Positions 24,809 to 34,020 of a stretch of DNA of 64,000 nucleotides are shown in pieces. The DNA is from Jutongia huaianensis (GTDB lineage Bacteria; Bacillota; Clostridia; Lachnospirales; Lachnospiraceae), in the NCBI RefSeq assembly GCF_014384985.1, contig NZ_JACRSX010000010.1, forward strand, positions 1 to 64,000, in the 5' to 3' direction. Positions within the stretch are counted from its first letter, which is position 1, and every line of letters begins with the position of its first letter. The position numbers and the translations under genes are program-made. The notes below the pieces were generated by a model, which was not told the DNA's origin, did not search any database, and saw nothing but the letters and a program-made list of their open reading frames with translations.

Positions 24809-25783
24809 GTGACGATCAATGAAATTGCAAAGATGGCGGGAGTTTCCAGAGCTACCGTATCAAGATATTTAAATGATGGGTATGTCAGTGAGGAGAAAAA
24901 AGAACGGATTGCCGGAGTGATTGCAGAAACCGGTTATATCCCATCTTCTCAGGCACAGATGCTTCGTACCAAAAAAACGGGACTGATCGGAGTGATCATA
25001 CCGAAGATCAGCTCGGACTCCATCGGCCGTATGGTAGATGGAATCGGAGAGGAGCTGGCAAAGGAAGGATATCAGCTTTTACTGGCATCCACCAACAATA
25101 ATGAGCGGGAAGAGGTACGCTATCTTCAGACATTCCGGAATAACTATGTGGATGGAGTCATACTGATCGGAACGATCTTCCGAAAGGAACATCGGAAGGC
25201 ACTGGAGGAGCTGGAGGTGCCGGTGGTGATTCTGGGGCAGCAGTATGAGGGATATGCCTGTGTTTATCAGGATGACTGTCACAGTGCCAGAGACGTGGCG
25301 GAGCTTTTGACAAAAAACTGTCGTCATATTGCATATATTGGTGTTACTCCAAAGGACAAAGCAGTGGGGGCTGCAAGAAAAAAGGGGTTTCAGACTGCAT
25401 TGTCATCAAAGGGACTGGAGCCGGTGGCAGAGAAACAGATTGCTTTCCGGATGGAAGAGGGCTATCAGACGATGAGACAAATTGTGGAAACGATACCATA
25501 TATAGATGGTGTGTTCTGTGCTACGGATATGATCGCTGCCGGAGCATTACAGTATCTGCGGGAGGCGGGGCTTGAAAGAAAAGTATGTGTGACCGGAATG
25601 GGAGATTCCCAGATCGCGACGATCCTGCAGCCATCCCTGAGCACGGTACATTTTCACTATAAATCCAGTGGCAGAGAGGCAGCACGTCTTCTGATCGAAA
25701 TGCTGCAGAAGAGCGAGGATGTCCGCAAGGAGATCAAAATGGGGTATCAGATCATTGAGCGGGACAGCACAAGGGACATATGA
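24809..25783 (+). CDS. scrR: LacI-family repressor of the sucrose operon
   Basis: 324-residue LacI/GalR regulator. The N-terminal helix-turn-helix (TINEIAKMAGVSRATVSRYLND) is followed by the hinge (GYIPSSQAQMLRTKKTGLIGV) and a periplasmic-binding-type effector domain. The GTG start at 24809 was chosen because AAAGGAGG lies 9 nt upstream and the family begins at this residue; an upstream ATG at 24788 would add a basic extension. Position before a sucrose PTS, hydrolase and fructokinase suggests it represses them until sucrose phosphate or fructose appears (inference). Confidence 0.85.
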   Translation: MTINEIAKMAGVSRATVSRYLNDGYVSEEKKERIAGVIAETGYIPSSQAQMLRTKKTGLIGVIIPKISSDSIGRMVDGIGEELAKEGYQLLLASTNNNEREEVRYLQTFRNNYVDGVILIGTIFRKEHRKALEELEVPVVILGQQYEGYACVYQDDCHSARDVAELLTKNCRHIAYIGVTPKDKAVGAARKKGFQTALSSKGLEPVAEKQIAFRMEEGYQTMRQIVETIPYIDGVFCATDMIAAGALQYLREAGLERKVCVTGMGDSQIATILQPSLSTVHFHYKSSGREAARLLIEMLQKSEDVRKEIKMGYQIIERDSTRDI

Positions 25784-25925
25784 TCAGATATTCCGGGGGG
25801 TGACAGAAGATTTTTTGACGAATCCGGTAAATGCCTTGTATAAAATTCACAAATAAATTCCACAATAATTATGAAAAATGTCAATATACAACAAATGATG
25901 AACTTGTTATAATTTGTTCAAGATG

Positions 25926-25939
25926 TGAGAACGATATCA
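25926..25939. promoter_or_regulatory. cre-like / ScrR operator-like site upstream of scrA
   Basis: TGAGAACGATATCA fits the catabolite element TGNAANCGNWNNCA with one mismatch and is roughly palindromic, as LacI-family operators are. It lies about 20 bp downstream of TATAAT (about 25909), a position fit for repression by CcpA or by the adjacent LacI protein. The -35 upstream of TATAAT is weak. Confidence 0.45.
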
Positions 25940-26038
25940 TATAAAGAAAAAGACATCTAATGAAAAAGGCTTGAAAAACTATAGAATGTATATGCGAGAT
26001 GGATTTCATATAATCACTCTTGCAGGATTGGAGGGCTT

Positions 26039-27949
26039 ATGGATTATAAGAAAGTAGCACAGCAGGTGCTGGAATGTGTAGGAGGCGGAGAGAACCTTGT
26101 TTCTGCAGCACATTGCGCCACCAGACTTCGTATGGTGATCGCAGACAATGGAAAGTGCAGCAAGGAGAAGCTGGAGCAGATTGATGGGGTGAAGGGAGTA
26201 TTTGAAGCTTCCGGACAGCTTCAGGTTATTTTTGGCACAGGCGTTGTGAATAAAGTGTTTGAGGAGTTTGCGCCGTTAGCAGGCATTGATGTGGCAAGTA
26301 CGAAAGATGATGTCAAGAAAGCGGCGGCATCAAAGCAGAATTGGTTTTTCCGGGCGATCAAGAGCCTTGGGGATATCTTCGTACCGATCATCCCTGCAAT
26401 CGTTGCCAGCGGATTGTTGATGGGACTTCTGGAGGGTTTGTGCAATGTGTATCCGGCGATGGCACAGTCAAGCACCTATACGATCATTCATCTGTTTAGT
26501 AATGCGGCATTTGTTTTTCTGCCGATCCTGATCGCCATCAGTGCAGCAAAGACCTTTGGCGGAAATATTTTTCTGGGAGCAGTCATTGGTATGATCATGA
26601 TCCACACTGATCTGATGAATGCCTGGTCTGTGGCAGGAGCAACGGATATTCCTACAGCTTCTGTGTGGTTTGGATTGTATGATATTAAGCTGGTGGGATA
26701 TCAGGGACATGTCATCCCGGTTGTTATCGCCGTGTGGCTGATGTCTGTGATCGAGAAGAAGCTTCATAAGATTGTACCGGAGATCATTGATCTCTTTGTA
26801 ACGCCGCTAGTGACGGTTCTGGTGACAGGCTATGTAACACTGACCATTATCGGTCCGGTATTTGTTGTGGTAGAAAATGGTGTACTGGATGGGGCAAAAT
26901 GGCTGATCACACTGCCGTTTGGAATTGGAGCTGCTATCGCCGGAGCGGCATATGCACCGACCGTTGTGGCAGGAGTACATCATATGTATAATGCTTTAGA
27001 GGCGGGACTGTTAAGTGCCGAGGGCGTCAATACATGGATGCCGATCGCAACAGCGGCAAATGTGGCACAGGGTGCTGCGGCATTGGCATTATCCTTAAAG
27101 ACAAAGAATCAGAAAACCCGTTCCGTTGCATTGCCGGCATCATTATCTGCATTCCTGGGAATTACGGAGCCTGCAATCTTCGGCGTGAACTTAAGATATG
27201 TGAAACCTTTTATTGCAGGATGTATCGGTGGTGCCGCAGGTGGTCTTGTAGCAGGCATTATGCATGTAGGAGCAAGTGCATATGGTATTACCGGTGTGTT
27301 TGGATTCCTGATCACTACAGACTGTACACTGGGATATCTGCTGGATATGGTGGTGGCAGCCGGAGTGGCATTTATCCTTTCATGGATTTTATATCGGGAG
27401 AAGTCGGAGGATCCAATAGAGACAGTACAGGAGATTCCTGAGGCAGAGAAAAATGACGATACGACAAGTGTAGAAAGGGAAGGTTCCAAGCAGGATGACA
27501 AAGCAGTTTACAGTCCTCTGGAAGGAAAATTGATCCCTATGACAGAGGTGCCGGATGAGACCTTTGCTTCAAAGGCGCTGGGAGACGGCGTGGCAGTGAT
27601 TCCGGAGAAGGGATGTGTTTATGCCCCATTTGATGGAGAGGTCGAGATGGTTTACGATACCGGGCATGCGATTGGTCTCGTCCGGGAAGATGGAATGGAG
27701 GTTCTGATCCATGTGGGGATCAATACGGTGGAACTGGGCGGAAAGTATTATACAGCGAAGGTTTCTAACGGACAGAAGATCAAAAAAGGAGATCTGTTGC
27801 TGGAGTTTGATATGGATGAGATTGCAAAGGCGGGATATTCTCTGGTGACACCGGTGATCGTTACAAACAGCGACGAGTATGAAGGCTTAACACGCAAGGA
27901 GCATGGCCGGGTGGAACCGGGAGATCAGATCATAACCGGTTCGTGTTAA
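26039..27949 (+). CDS. scrA: Sucrose-type PTS transporter subunit IIBCA
   Basis: 636-residue fused phosphotransferase permease that imports and phosphorylates sucrose. IIB is at about 1-90 with phospho-Cys in SAAHCATRLRMV. The IIC membrane domain spans about 105-460 and ends in GITEPAIFGVNLRYVKPF and the last helices. A hydrophilic linker leads to a C-terminal glucose-type IIA (about 490-636: YSPLEGKLIPMTEV and phospho-His in EVLIHVGINTVELGG). Sucrose specificity rests on the neighbours: LacI regulator upstream, GH32 hydrolase and fructokinase downstream. RBS GGAGG lies 7 nt before the ATG. Confidence 0.92.
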   Translation: MDYKKVAQQVLECVGGGENLVSAAHCATRLRMVIADNGKCSKEKLEQIDGVKGVFEASGQLQVIFGTGVVNKVFEEFAPLAGIDVASTKDDVKKAAASKQNWFFRAIKSLGDIFVPIIPAIVASGLLMGLLEGLCNVYPAMAQSSTYTIIHLFSNAAFVFLPILIAISAAKTFGGNIFLGAVIGMIMIHTDLMNAWSVAGATDIPTASVWFGLYDIKLVGYQGHVIPVVIAVWLMSVIEKKLHKIVPEIIDLFVTPLVTVLVTGYVTLTIIGPVFVVVENGVLDGAKWLITLPFGIGAAIAGAAYAPTVVAGVHHMYNALEAGLLSAEGVNTWMPIATAANVAQGAAALALSLKTKNQKTRSVALPASLSAFLGITEPAIFGVNLRYVKPFIAGCIGGAAGGLVAGIMHVGASAYGITGVFGFLITTDCTLGYLLDMVVAAGVAFILSWILYREKSEDPIETVQEIPEAEKNDDTTSVEREGSKQDDKAVYSPLEGKLIPMTEVPDETFASKALGDGVAVIPEKGCVYAPFDGEVEMVYDTGHAIGLVREDGMEVLIHVGINTVELGGKYYTAKVSNGQKIKKGDLLLEFDMDEIAKAGYSLVTPVIVTNSDEYEGLTRKEHGRVEPGDQIITGSC

Positions 27950-28034
27950 ATAATTAATATGATGGTAAGAAATTTTAAAGACAGATCAGTATCTGTGATT
28001 CCGGATCTGCAGTTTTGGGAAAGGTGTGATGATT

Positions 28035-29504
28035 ATGAAAACAACAGAAATGCTGGCGGAGAAAATGCCTCTCACACAGAGAAAAGAAGAGTTAAAAAAG
28101 ATGGCGGCTGCATATGAAGGGAAGCAGGCACCGCAGATAGAACTGCAGGAACAGAGAGCCTTATATCATCTGATGCCGCCGGCAGGATGGCTGAATGACC
28201 CGAATGGACTCTGCTGGTATAAAGGAAGATATCATGTATTTTTTCAGTATTCTCCGTTTACGCCGCAGGGTGGAATGAAGATGTGGGGGCATTACAGCAG
28301 CCCGGATCTGCTGCATTATGAGTATCATGGAATTGCAATTGCACCGGATGAAGCATATGACAAGGACGGGGTATATTCCGGTTCAGCTATATGCCGGGGG
28401 GATAAGCTCTATGTGTTTTATACCGGCAATGTCAAGGAGGAAGGAGATCACGATTATATTTTATCCGGCAGAGGAGCCAATGTGATCCGTATGGAGTCAG
28501 AGGATGGTATTCATTTTGAGAAGAAGACATGTATTCTGACAAATGAGGATTATCCGGAGGAATGCACCTGTCATGTCAGGGATCCGAAGCTTTATGTGGG
28601 AGAGGACGGGGCTTACCGGATGGTTCTTGGAGCGCGTCTGAAGGAGGAAAAGGGTGCTGTGCTTTTATATCGCTCCGAGGATCTGCTGCATTTCCGTCTG
28701 GAGGGAATGTATACCACACAGGAAGCGTTCGGTTATATGTGGGAGTGTCCGGATATTTTTGAAATGGAAGGACATAAGATCTTAGCTGTATGTCCACAGG
28801 GAGTAGAGAGAGGAAGCGAGCGGTATCAGAATATTTACCAGTCCGGCTATTATGTGAAGGATATGGATGAATTGACAGAATGGGATATGGGCTTTGATTT
28901 TTATGCACCACAGACCTTTGAGGCACCGGATGGACGGAGGATTCTCATCGGGTGGGCAGGAGTTCCGGATGCAGGGTATGACAGCAATCCCATGGAAGAG
29001 GGCTGGCAGCATTGTCTTACGGTTCCAAGAGAGCTGACGTGGCACAATGGAAAAATATATCAGTATCCTGTGCGGGAGCTTACGAAGCTTCGCGAAGGAG
29101 AATGGATGCCGGATAACACAGGCCGGGTTACTATACCGGGAAAATGCGGTGAAATTATTGCAGAAGGTATCAGGACGGAGCAGGGAGCTGTTTACATGGA
29201 CTCCGGCTGTGTGATAAAATGGGATAAAGGTTATGTGACATTATCCTTTCAAGACGAAACCGGAGCAGGAAGATCTGTCCGAAACGCATGGGTTTCCAAG
29301 GTGGAAAGTATACGGATTCTGGTGGATGTCTCTGTTTTGGAAGTTTATATCAATCATGGAGAGGTCGTCATGACAAGCAGATTCTTTATGAAACAGCCGG
29401 ATATGGATGTCTGTTTTGAGGGAAGGGCAGAACGGCTGGAATTTTATCGGATAGGAGGAAGGATTTGTGAAACATTTAGTAGCGATTGGGGAGGCGTTGA
29501 TTGA
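28035..29504 (+). CDS. scrB: Sucrose-6-phosphate hydrolase (GH32)
   Basis: 489-residue GH32 beta-fructosidase that splits sucrose-6-phosphate into glucose-6-phosphate and fructose. The three acidic signatures are present: nucleophile in GWLNDPNGL, transition-state stabiliser in HVRDPKLY, acid/base in WECPDIF. The five-blade propeller is followed by a short C-terminal beta-sandwich. No signal peptide, consistent with an intracellular phosphorylated substrate. ATG 28035 is favoured by AAAGGTG 8 nt upstream; ATG 28029 and GTG 28026 are alternatives. The 3' end overlaps the fructokinase gene by 38 nt. Confidence 0.93.
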   Translation: MKTTEMLAEKMPLTQRKEELKKMAAAYEGKQAPQIELQEQRALYHLMPPAGWLNDPNGLCWYKGRYHVFFQYSPFTPQGGMKMWGHYSSPDLLHYEYHGIAIAPDEAYDKDGVYSGSAICRGDKLYVFYTGNVKEEGDHDYILSGRGANVIRMESEDGIHFEKKTCILTNEDYPEECTCHVRDPKLYVGEDGAYRMVLGARLKEEKGAVLLYRSEDLLHFRLEGMYTTQEAFGYMWECPDIFEMEGHKILAVCPQGVERGSERYQNIYQSGYYVKDMDELTEWDMGFDFYAPQTFEAPDGRRILIGWAGVPDAGYDSNPMEEGWQHCLTVPRELTWHNGKIYQYPVRELTKLREGEWMPDNTGRVTIPGKCGEIIAEGIRTEQGAVYMDSGCVIKWDKGYVTLSFQDETGAGRSVRNAWVSKVESIRILVDVSVLEVYINHGEVVMTSRFFMKQPDMDVCFEGRAERLEFYRIGGRICETFSSDWGGVD

Positions 29505-30432
29505 CTTTGCACCACAGCAGGCGGGCAGCCCAATCAAGTATACAGAATGCTTTCTGCCGAAGGTAGGAGGTGCCCCGGCCAACGTCTGCGGTGCCTATGC
29601 AAGACTTGGAGGACGGGCAGTAATGCTGACGCAGCTTGGCAAGGATCCTTTTGGGGATAAGATCGTGGAGGAGCTGGCGGACAGCGGAATCAATGTAGAT
29701 CATATTTCCCGGACCGATGAGGCGAATACTTCTCTGGCATTTGTGGCGTTGATGGAGAATGGAGACAGAGAGTTTTCTTTTTACCGGAAGCCGGGGGCAG
29801 ATATGCTGTATCAGCCGGAGCAGGTGCCGGAAAATGTTTTTCGGGACGCATATGCCCTTCATTTTTGCTCGGTATCTTTAGGAGATTTTCCTATGAAGGA
29901 GGCACATAAAAAGGCTATAGAATATGCTTCTAAAGCAGGGGCGGTCATCAGCTTTGATCCCAACCTGCGTCCGCAGCTCTGGGAGGATGAGGAGAAACTT
30001 TGCACAGCAGTGAAGGAGTTTCTGCCGTATAGTGATATTTTGAAATTGTCCGATGAAGAGCTCTTTTTCATTACCGGGAAAGAACAGATTCAGGATGCGC
30101 TGGAGGACTTGTTTGATCTGGGGATTTCCGTGGTGCTTTACACAAAGGGAAGTCATGGAGCAGAGGTATATACCCGCAAGGCATCGGCAAGTGTACCGGG
30201 CAGAGACAAAAAGGCAGTAGATACTACTGGTGCCGGAGACGGTTTTATCGGTTCCTTCCTGAATCAACTGGCATTTGATGGGAAATCTCTGGAGGATATG
30301 AAGCAGATGACTTCTGAGCAATGGGAGCATTATCTTACTTTTTCTAATGTTTTCTGCGGGGAAAGTATTCAGAAGAAGGGGGCTATTTCTTCTTATATTA
30401 CCAGAGAACAGATGCAAACACTTCTTGTATAA
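29467..30432 (+). CDS. scrK: Fructokinase (PfkB family)
   Basis: 321-residue ribokinase/PfkB sugar kinase. N-terminal HLVAIGEALIDFAP and KVGGAPANVCGAYARLGG (substrate-binding signature 1); C-terminal VDTTGAGDGFIGSFLNQL holds the catalytic Asp and the anion hole. It phosphorylates the fructose released by the hydrolase. GTG start at 29467, preceded by GGAGGAAGG inside the end of scrB, so the two genes are probably translationally coupled. Confidence 0.93.
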   Translation: MKHLVAIGEALIDFAPQQAGSPIKYTECFLPKVGGAPANVCGAYARLGGRAVMLTQLGKDPFGDKIVEELADSGINVDHISRTDEANTSLAFVALMENGDREFSFYRKPGADMLYQPEQVPENVFRDAYALHFCSVSLGDFPMKEAHKKAIEYASKAGAVISFDPNLRPQLWEDEEKLCTAVKEFLPYSDILKLSDEELFFITGKEQIQDALEDLFDLGISVVLYTKGSHGAEVYTRKASASVPGRDKKAVDTTGAGDGFIGSFLNQLAFDGKSLEDMKQMTSEQWEHYLTFSNVFCGESIQKKGAISSYITREQMQTLLV

Positions 30433-30512
30433 AAAGGAATATATTGGCATTTCGTCTATAATATTTTAGATCATCATTTTATAACACCTTGAAATCGGAC
30501 GGGCAAAGACAA

Positions 30513-30537
30513 ACCGGAGGATTTCCGGGTGTTTTTC
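30513..30537 (+). terminator. Terminator after the sucrose operon
   Basis: ACCGGA pairs with TCCGGGT (one bulge), followed by GTTTTTC. A modest hairpin about 80 bp after scrK. The rest of the 30433-30786 gap holds a second T-rich stretch, then the promoter and operator of the DUF3793 gene. Confidence 0.5.
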
Positions 30538-30630
30538 TTTCTTTAAAAAAGCTCTATATCGTCGGAGGTTCTTTTTTTGCATAGAATATTTAAAAGAAAA
30601 GATACTGATAAAAAAGCATCAATTATTGAA

Positions 30631-30659
30631 TTGACGTTTCAGAAAGAAGAGGGTATGCT
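30631..30659 (+). promoter_or_regulatory. Promoter of the DUF3793 gene
   Basis: TTGACG (30631-30636), 17-nt spacer, TATGCT (30654-30659). The expected start site lies inside the inverted repeat immediately downstream. Confidence 0.6.
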
Positions 30660-30661
30660 AT

Positions 30662-30687
30662 CTTTGGTTAGATAAAACTAACCAAAG
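30662..30687. promoter_or_regulatory. DtxR/MntR-like operator
   Basis: Perfect inverted repeat CTTTGGTTAG-ATAAAA-CTAACCAAAG directly after the -10, covering the transcription start. The GGTTAG...CTAACC core resembles operators of DtxR-family metalloregulators (IdeR, MntR, SirR types). Repression by iron- or manganese-loaded regulator is inferred. A third CTAAC half-site lies at about 30698. Confidence 0.5.
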
Positions 30688-30786
30688 AGGGTAGAAACTA
30701 ACAAACGATACCAAAACCGACGTATTGAGAAGCAATATATTTTTATGAGTCGATCGTATTTATCAGGAATAGACGGAGGAGCAGGA

Positions 30787-31386
30787 ATGAGTCATGGATT
30801 AACGCAGATGCTGCAAACTATGGATGGAACCAATATTGAAATGAGGATCGCATATCAGTGTGCTCCGCTTCTGGCGGGGCTGAAACCATCGAATCTGCTG
30901 ATGCTGCGGGAAAGGGAAGTTACTTATGTACAGTGGATGTTAAAGCAGGCAGGGATCTCTTATTTCATTGTAGCACAGGAAAAGGGAAAGGCGGCAGTTC
31001 TGTTATATAATAAGGGAGAGCTGCAAAGATATCTGGCGCAGGAACAGGTGGCAGGCAGTTTGAAAAAAATGGGATATCGGGAACTGTCACTGGGAAAGGT
31101 TCTGTATGTGTTTCGCAGGCATTATGAGGCGTTTCTGCGGGGAGAAGCAGAGTTTCCGCATGAAATGGGATTTTTGCTGGGATATCCGGTTGAGGATGTG
31201 GAAGGCTTTATCCGTAATGAAGGCCAGAACTGCTTATATACCGGGGACTGGAAGGTCTACGATAACCTCACAGAGAAGCTTACCTTATTTGGAAAATTTG
31301 AGGCAGCCAGAGAAAGTCTTCTGGGAATGATCTCCGGTGGAATGGGAATCATTGACATTATGAAGAACCAGCTGGCACATTATTAA
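30787..31386 (+). CDS. DUF3793 family protein
   Basis: 199-residue soluble protein. It begins SHGLTQMLQTMDGTNIEMRIAYQCAPLLAGLKPSNLL, with the cysteine and PSNLL segment typical of the family, then HEMGFLLGYPVEDVEGFI and a C-terminal helix. Function is unknown; from memory such genes often sit near ferrous-iron uptake or flavodoxin genes, which agrees with the DtxR-like operator. GGAGGAGC lies before ATG 30787; an upstream ATG at 30745 lacks a ribosome site. Confidence 0.8.
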   Translation: MSHGLTQMLQTMDGTNIEMRIAYQCAPLLAGLKPSNLLMLREREVTYVQWMLKQAGISYFIVAQEKGKAAVLLYNKGELQRYLAQEQVAGSLKKMGYRELSLGKVLYVFRRHYEAFLRGEAEFPHEMGFLLGYPVEDVEGFIRNEGQNCLYTGDWKVYDNLTEKLTLFGKFEAARESLLGMISGGMGIIDIMKNQLAHY

Positions 31387-31407
31387 AAATATACAAAGCA
31401 ATTAGAA

Positions 31408-31452
31408 ATATTCATAGGTGGATTGTAGTATCTGTCTATGGATATTTTTTTT
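31408..31452 (+). terminator. Terminator of the DUF3793 gene
   Basis: ATATTCATAG pairs with CTATGGATAT (10 bp, one wobble), followed by eight T residues counting the last base of the arm. Confidence 0.75.
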
Positions 31453-31484
31453 CAGGTGGACTATGATTAATATGAATGTGCGTC

Positions 31485-31501
31485 AAAGCGCTTCACTTTG
31501 A
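31485..31501. promoter_or_regulatory. LacI/CcpA-type half-site palindrome upstream of the HAD gene
   Basis: AAAGCGCTT at 31485-31493 is the core palindrome of many LacI-family and cre sites, nested in a TCAAAG...CTTTGA inverted repeat. It lies about 80 bp upstream of the HAD phosphatase. No convincing promoter was aligned with it. Confidence 0.3.
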
Positions 31502-31581
31502 AAATCTTCGCCTGTGCCCGGAATCTTACGGTCCAGGGAGAGATTACACATTTATTATAGACAGAAAGGCGTGAAACAGAC

Positions 31582-32232
31582 ATGAAATACGATTTAGTAG
31601 TATTTGATATGGATGGAACGATTTTAAATACATTGGAGGATCTGGCGGACAGTCTGAATGTGACTCTGGAACATTTTGGCTATCCACAGCATACCATTGA
31701 GGAGGTTTGTTCCTTTGTGGGAAATGGAATTCGTCTATTGATCGAGAGAGGTGTGCCGAAAGGACTTTCTACAGAGGAGATCGATCAGGTATTTGATTAT
31801 TTTATGGAATATTATCAGGTGCATTGTGCGGATAAAACAAAGCCTTACGGGGGTATTGAGGAGACAATTCGTAAGCTTCGGGCTGCGGGAATCAGAACGG
31901 CGGTTGTGTCCAACAAGGCGGACTGTGCAGTAAAGGAGCTGGCAGAGCAGTATTTTGACGGCTTATTTGATGTGGCGGTGGGAGAGCGTGAAGGAATTGC
32001 TAAAAAACCGGCACCGGATGGGGTCAATGATGTTTTGCGGCAATTAGGAATTGCCCGGGAAAAAGCGGTTTATGTGGGAGATTCCGAGGTGGATGTTGCT
32101 ACTGCGCAGAATGCTCATATGGACAGTCTGATCGTGGAATGGGGATTCCGGAAATCTGATTTTCTGCGGGAGAAGGGTGCCAGAATATTGATCAAAAAAC
32201 CGGAAGAAATTCTTTCTTATTGTTTGGACTGA
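31582..32232 (+). CDS. HAD-family phosphatase (phosphoglycolate phosphatase-like)
   Basis: 216-residue HAD subfamily IA hydrolase. Motif I VVFDMDGTILNT (nucleophile Asp), motif II TAVVSNKAD, motif III Lys in AKKPAPDG and motif IV VYVGDSEVDVATAQNA are intact. A helical cap sits at about 15-85, as in Gph/PpaX enzymes. The substrate cannot be fixed; phosphoglycolate or pyrophosphate are common for this subgroup. Monocistronic by spacing. Confidence 0.88.
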   Translation: MKYDLVVFDMDGTILNTLEDLADSLNVTLEHFGYPQHTIEEVCSFVGNGIRLLIERGVPKGLSTEEIDQVFDYFMEYYQVHCADKTKPYGGIEETIRKLRAAGIRTAVVSNKADCAVKELAEQYFDGLFDVAVGEREGIAKKPAPDGVNDVLRQLGIAREKAVYVGDSEVDVATAQNAHMDSLIVEWGFRKSDFLREKGARILIKKPEEILSYCLD

Positions 32233-32425
32233 TATCCGGTAAATATTACCGTATTTTTGGCATGTTCGTCGTATTGTTGCGGAAAACAGGGGAAAAGAAC
32301 GAAAAAGTTGTGTAAAATATGCGGAAAAAAGGGGCTGACTTTTCTTTGGAAAAGTTGTATGATATAAATTGGTTTGTGTAAAATTTAATTGATTCATTGA
32401 TAGGAAAAGAGGATTAGGGGGACAC

Positions 32426-33907
32426 ATGAAGAAAAATTGGTTACTTCGGATTGTATTTGGAATTGCAGGAGTGCTGATCGTGGCAGTCATTGCAGTTTTA
32501 ATCTGGCAGAAGGGATATTATGGCAACCGCTGGTATGGCAATACAACCATTAATGGTGTAGACGTTTCAAAGCAGACGCTGGCGGAGTCGAAGCAAAAGC
32601 TGATTGAGGCTCACCAGGATTACAGCCTGACCATCAAAGCCAGAGAGGATGGGATCCTGACGATTAATGGCAGTGATATTGATTATAAATTTGATATTGG
32701 ATCACAATTTGATGATCTGTTTGCAACGCAGCATGGCTCCATGTCTTTCTTTGGAAAGAAGAGAGAATATACCATGGATTATGATGTGGATTACGATGCA
32801 AAGAAGGTAGCAAAGATTGCATCAGAGTCGGCATTGATGACAGGGGATGGCTACAAGATCAAAAAGCCGGTGAATGCCCATGTGAAGTATTCAGCAGAGA
32901 AAAAGCAATATGAGTGCATTGCGGAGAAGCTTGGAAATAAATTGAAAAAGAAAGTATTTATTCAGGCAATCGAGGATACGCTTCAGAAGGCGCAGACAGA
33001 GATGGATCTGACAGATGAGAAGGCATTTCCGGATGTGTATAAGGCTCCAAAGATCACTTCAGAGGATGAGGAGCTTCAGACAGCATTATCTGCATGTAAT
33101 AATGCAGCGATCCGCTTTATTAAGTGGAATATGGGAGAAGGTGTGACAGAGCAGATTACGCCGGAGGAGATTTCCAAATGGATTACATATAAAAACGGAA
33201 AGATAAAGTATGACCAGACGGCAATTTCCGATTGGATCGAGGCATTTTGCCTGAAATATAAAACGGTTGGCAAGACAAGAACCATTAAGGATCACAATGG
33301 AAAGAATGTGAAGATATACGGCGGCGATTATGGCTGGCAGATGGACTATGAAAAGACATTAAGCCAGGCATTAAAAGCACTAAAGAAGCCGATTGACGCA
33401 AGTCTTACAGAGGCATATATTAATGATGCGAGTACGGACAACCAGGAAGCATTAACCATAAAGTGTAAGGTGGAGTATCTTAATACCGCATTCCAGAAGG
33501 ATTATAATAACTTCGCAGTGGACTGGGATACACAGAATTACACAGAGATTTCGCTGGCAGATCAGATGGTTTATGTATTCCGTAATGGAAAGGTTGCATA
33601 TTCCTGCAAGACTATCAGCGGCAGACCGGTGGAGGGAAGATCTACACCGACAGGAGCTTACTTTATTAAAGAGCACAATACACACCGTGTGTTAAAGGGA
33701 GAAAACTATGAGACGCCTGTAGACAGTTGGGTGCGTATTACCTGGTCAGGTACAGGCTTCCATGCAGCTCCATGGCAGAGCTGGTCTTCGTGGACAAAGG
33801 ATTATTATAAGGTGAGAGGGTCTCACGGATGTTTAAATCTGGAACCATCCGTAGCCAAAAAGATTTATGATATGGTGAAGTATCGGGAAGCAGTATTTAT
33901 TCATTGA
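32426..33907 (+). CDS. L,D-transpeptidase (YkuD) with peptidoglycan-binding domain
   Basis: 493-residue cell-wall enzyme anchored by one N-terminal transmembrane helix (about 6-27). The ectodomain has a PG_binding_4-type region (NGVDVSKQTLAESKQKL onward) and a C-terminal YkuD domain starting at about 370, with the catalytic signature in WSGTGFHAAPW and VRGSHGCLNLEPS (H...SHGC). It makes 3-3 peptide cross-links or attaches proteins to peptidoglycan. The start has AGGGGG 6 nt upstream, and a terminator follows. Confidence 0.92.
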   Translation: MKKNWLLRIVFGIAGVLIVAVIAVLIWQKGYYGNRWYGNTTINGVDVSKQTLAESKQKLIEAHQDYSLTIKAREDGILTINGSDIDYKFDIGSQFDDLFATQHGSMSFFGKKREYTMDYDVDYDAKKVAKIASESALMTGDGYKIKKPVNAHVKYSAEKKQYECIAEKLGNKLKKKVFIQAIEDTLQKAQTEMDLTDEKAFPDVYKAPKITSEDEELQTALSACNNAAIRFIKWNMGEGVTEQITPEEISKWITYKNGKIKYDQTAISDWIEAFCLKYKTVGKTRTIKDHNGKNVKIYGGDYGWQMDYEKTLSQALKALKKPIDASLTEAYINDASTDNQEALTIKCKVEYLNTAFQKDYNNFAVDWDTQNYTEISLADQMVYVFRNGKVAYSCKTISGRPVEGRSTPTGAYFIKEHNTHRVLKGENYETPVDSWVRITWSGTGFHAAPWQSWSSWTKDYYKVRGSHGCLNLEPSVAKKIYDMVKYREAVFIH

Positions 33908-33924
33908 TCAAATAATAATACAAT

Positions 33925-33966
33925 AAAAAGCGAACCGTTTCGAGAGATCGAGATGGCTCGCTTTTT
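33925..33966. terminator. Bidirectional terminator between convergent genes
   Basis: AAAAAGCGA pairs with TCGCTTTTT, with an inner TCGA...TCGA stem. It lies between the L,D-transpeptidase gene (+) and the SPFH gene (-) and has A/T runs for both directions. Confidence 0.75.
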
Positions 33967-34020
33967 GTCCTATAGTAGAATTTTTAAGATGCAGTTGCCT
34001 GATATCCGGTATATAGCGCT

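Noticed and set aside
30480..30540. c-di-GMP riboswitch suggested by GGGCAAAGACAAACC after scrK
   Set aside because: The remaining conserved core and tetraloop receptor are absent, and the segment is followed by a terminator after the sucrose operon, not by a gene start.
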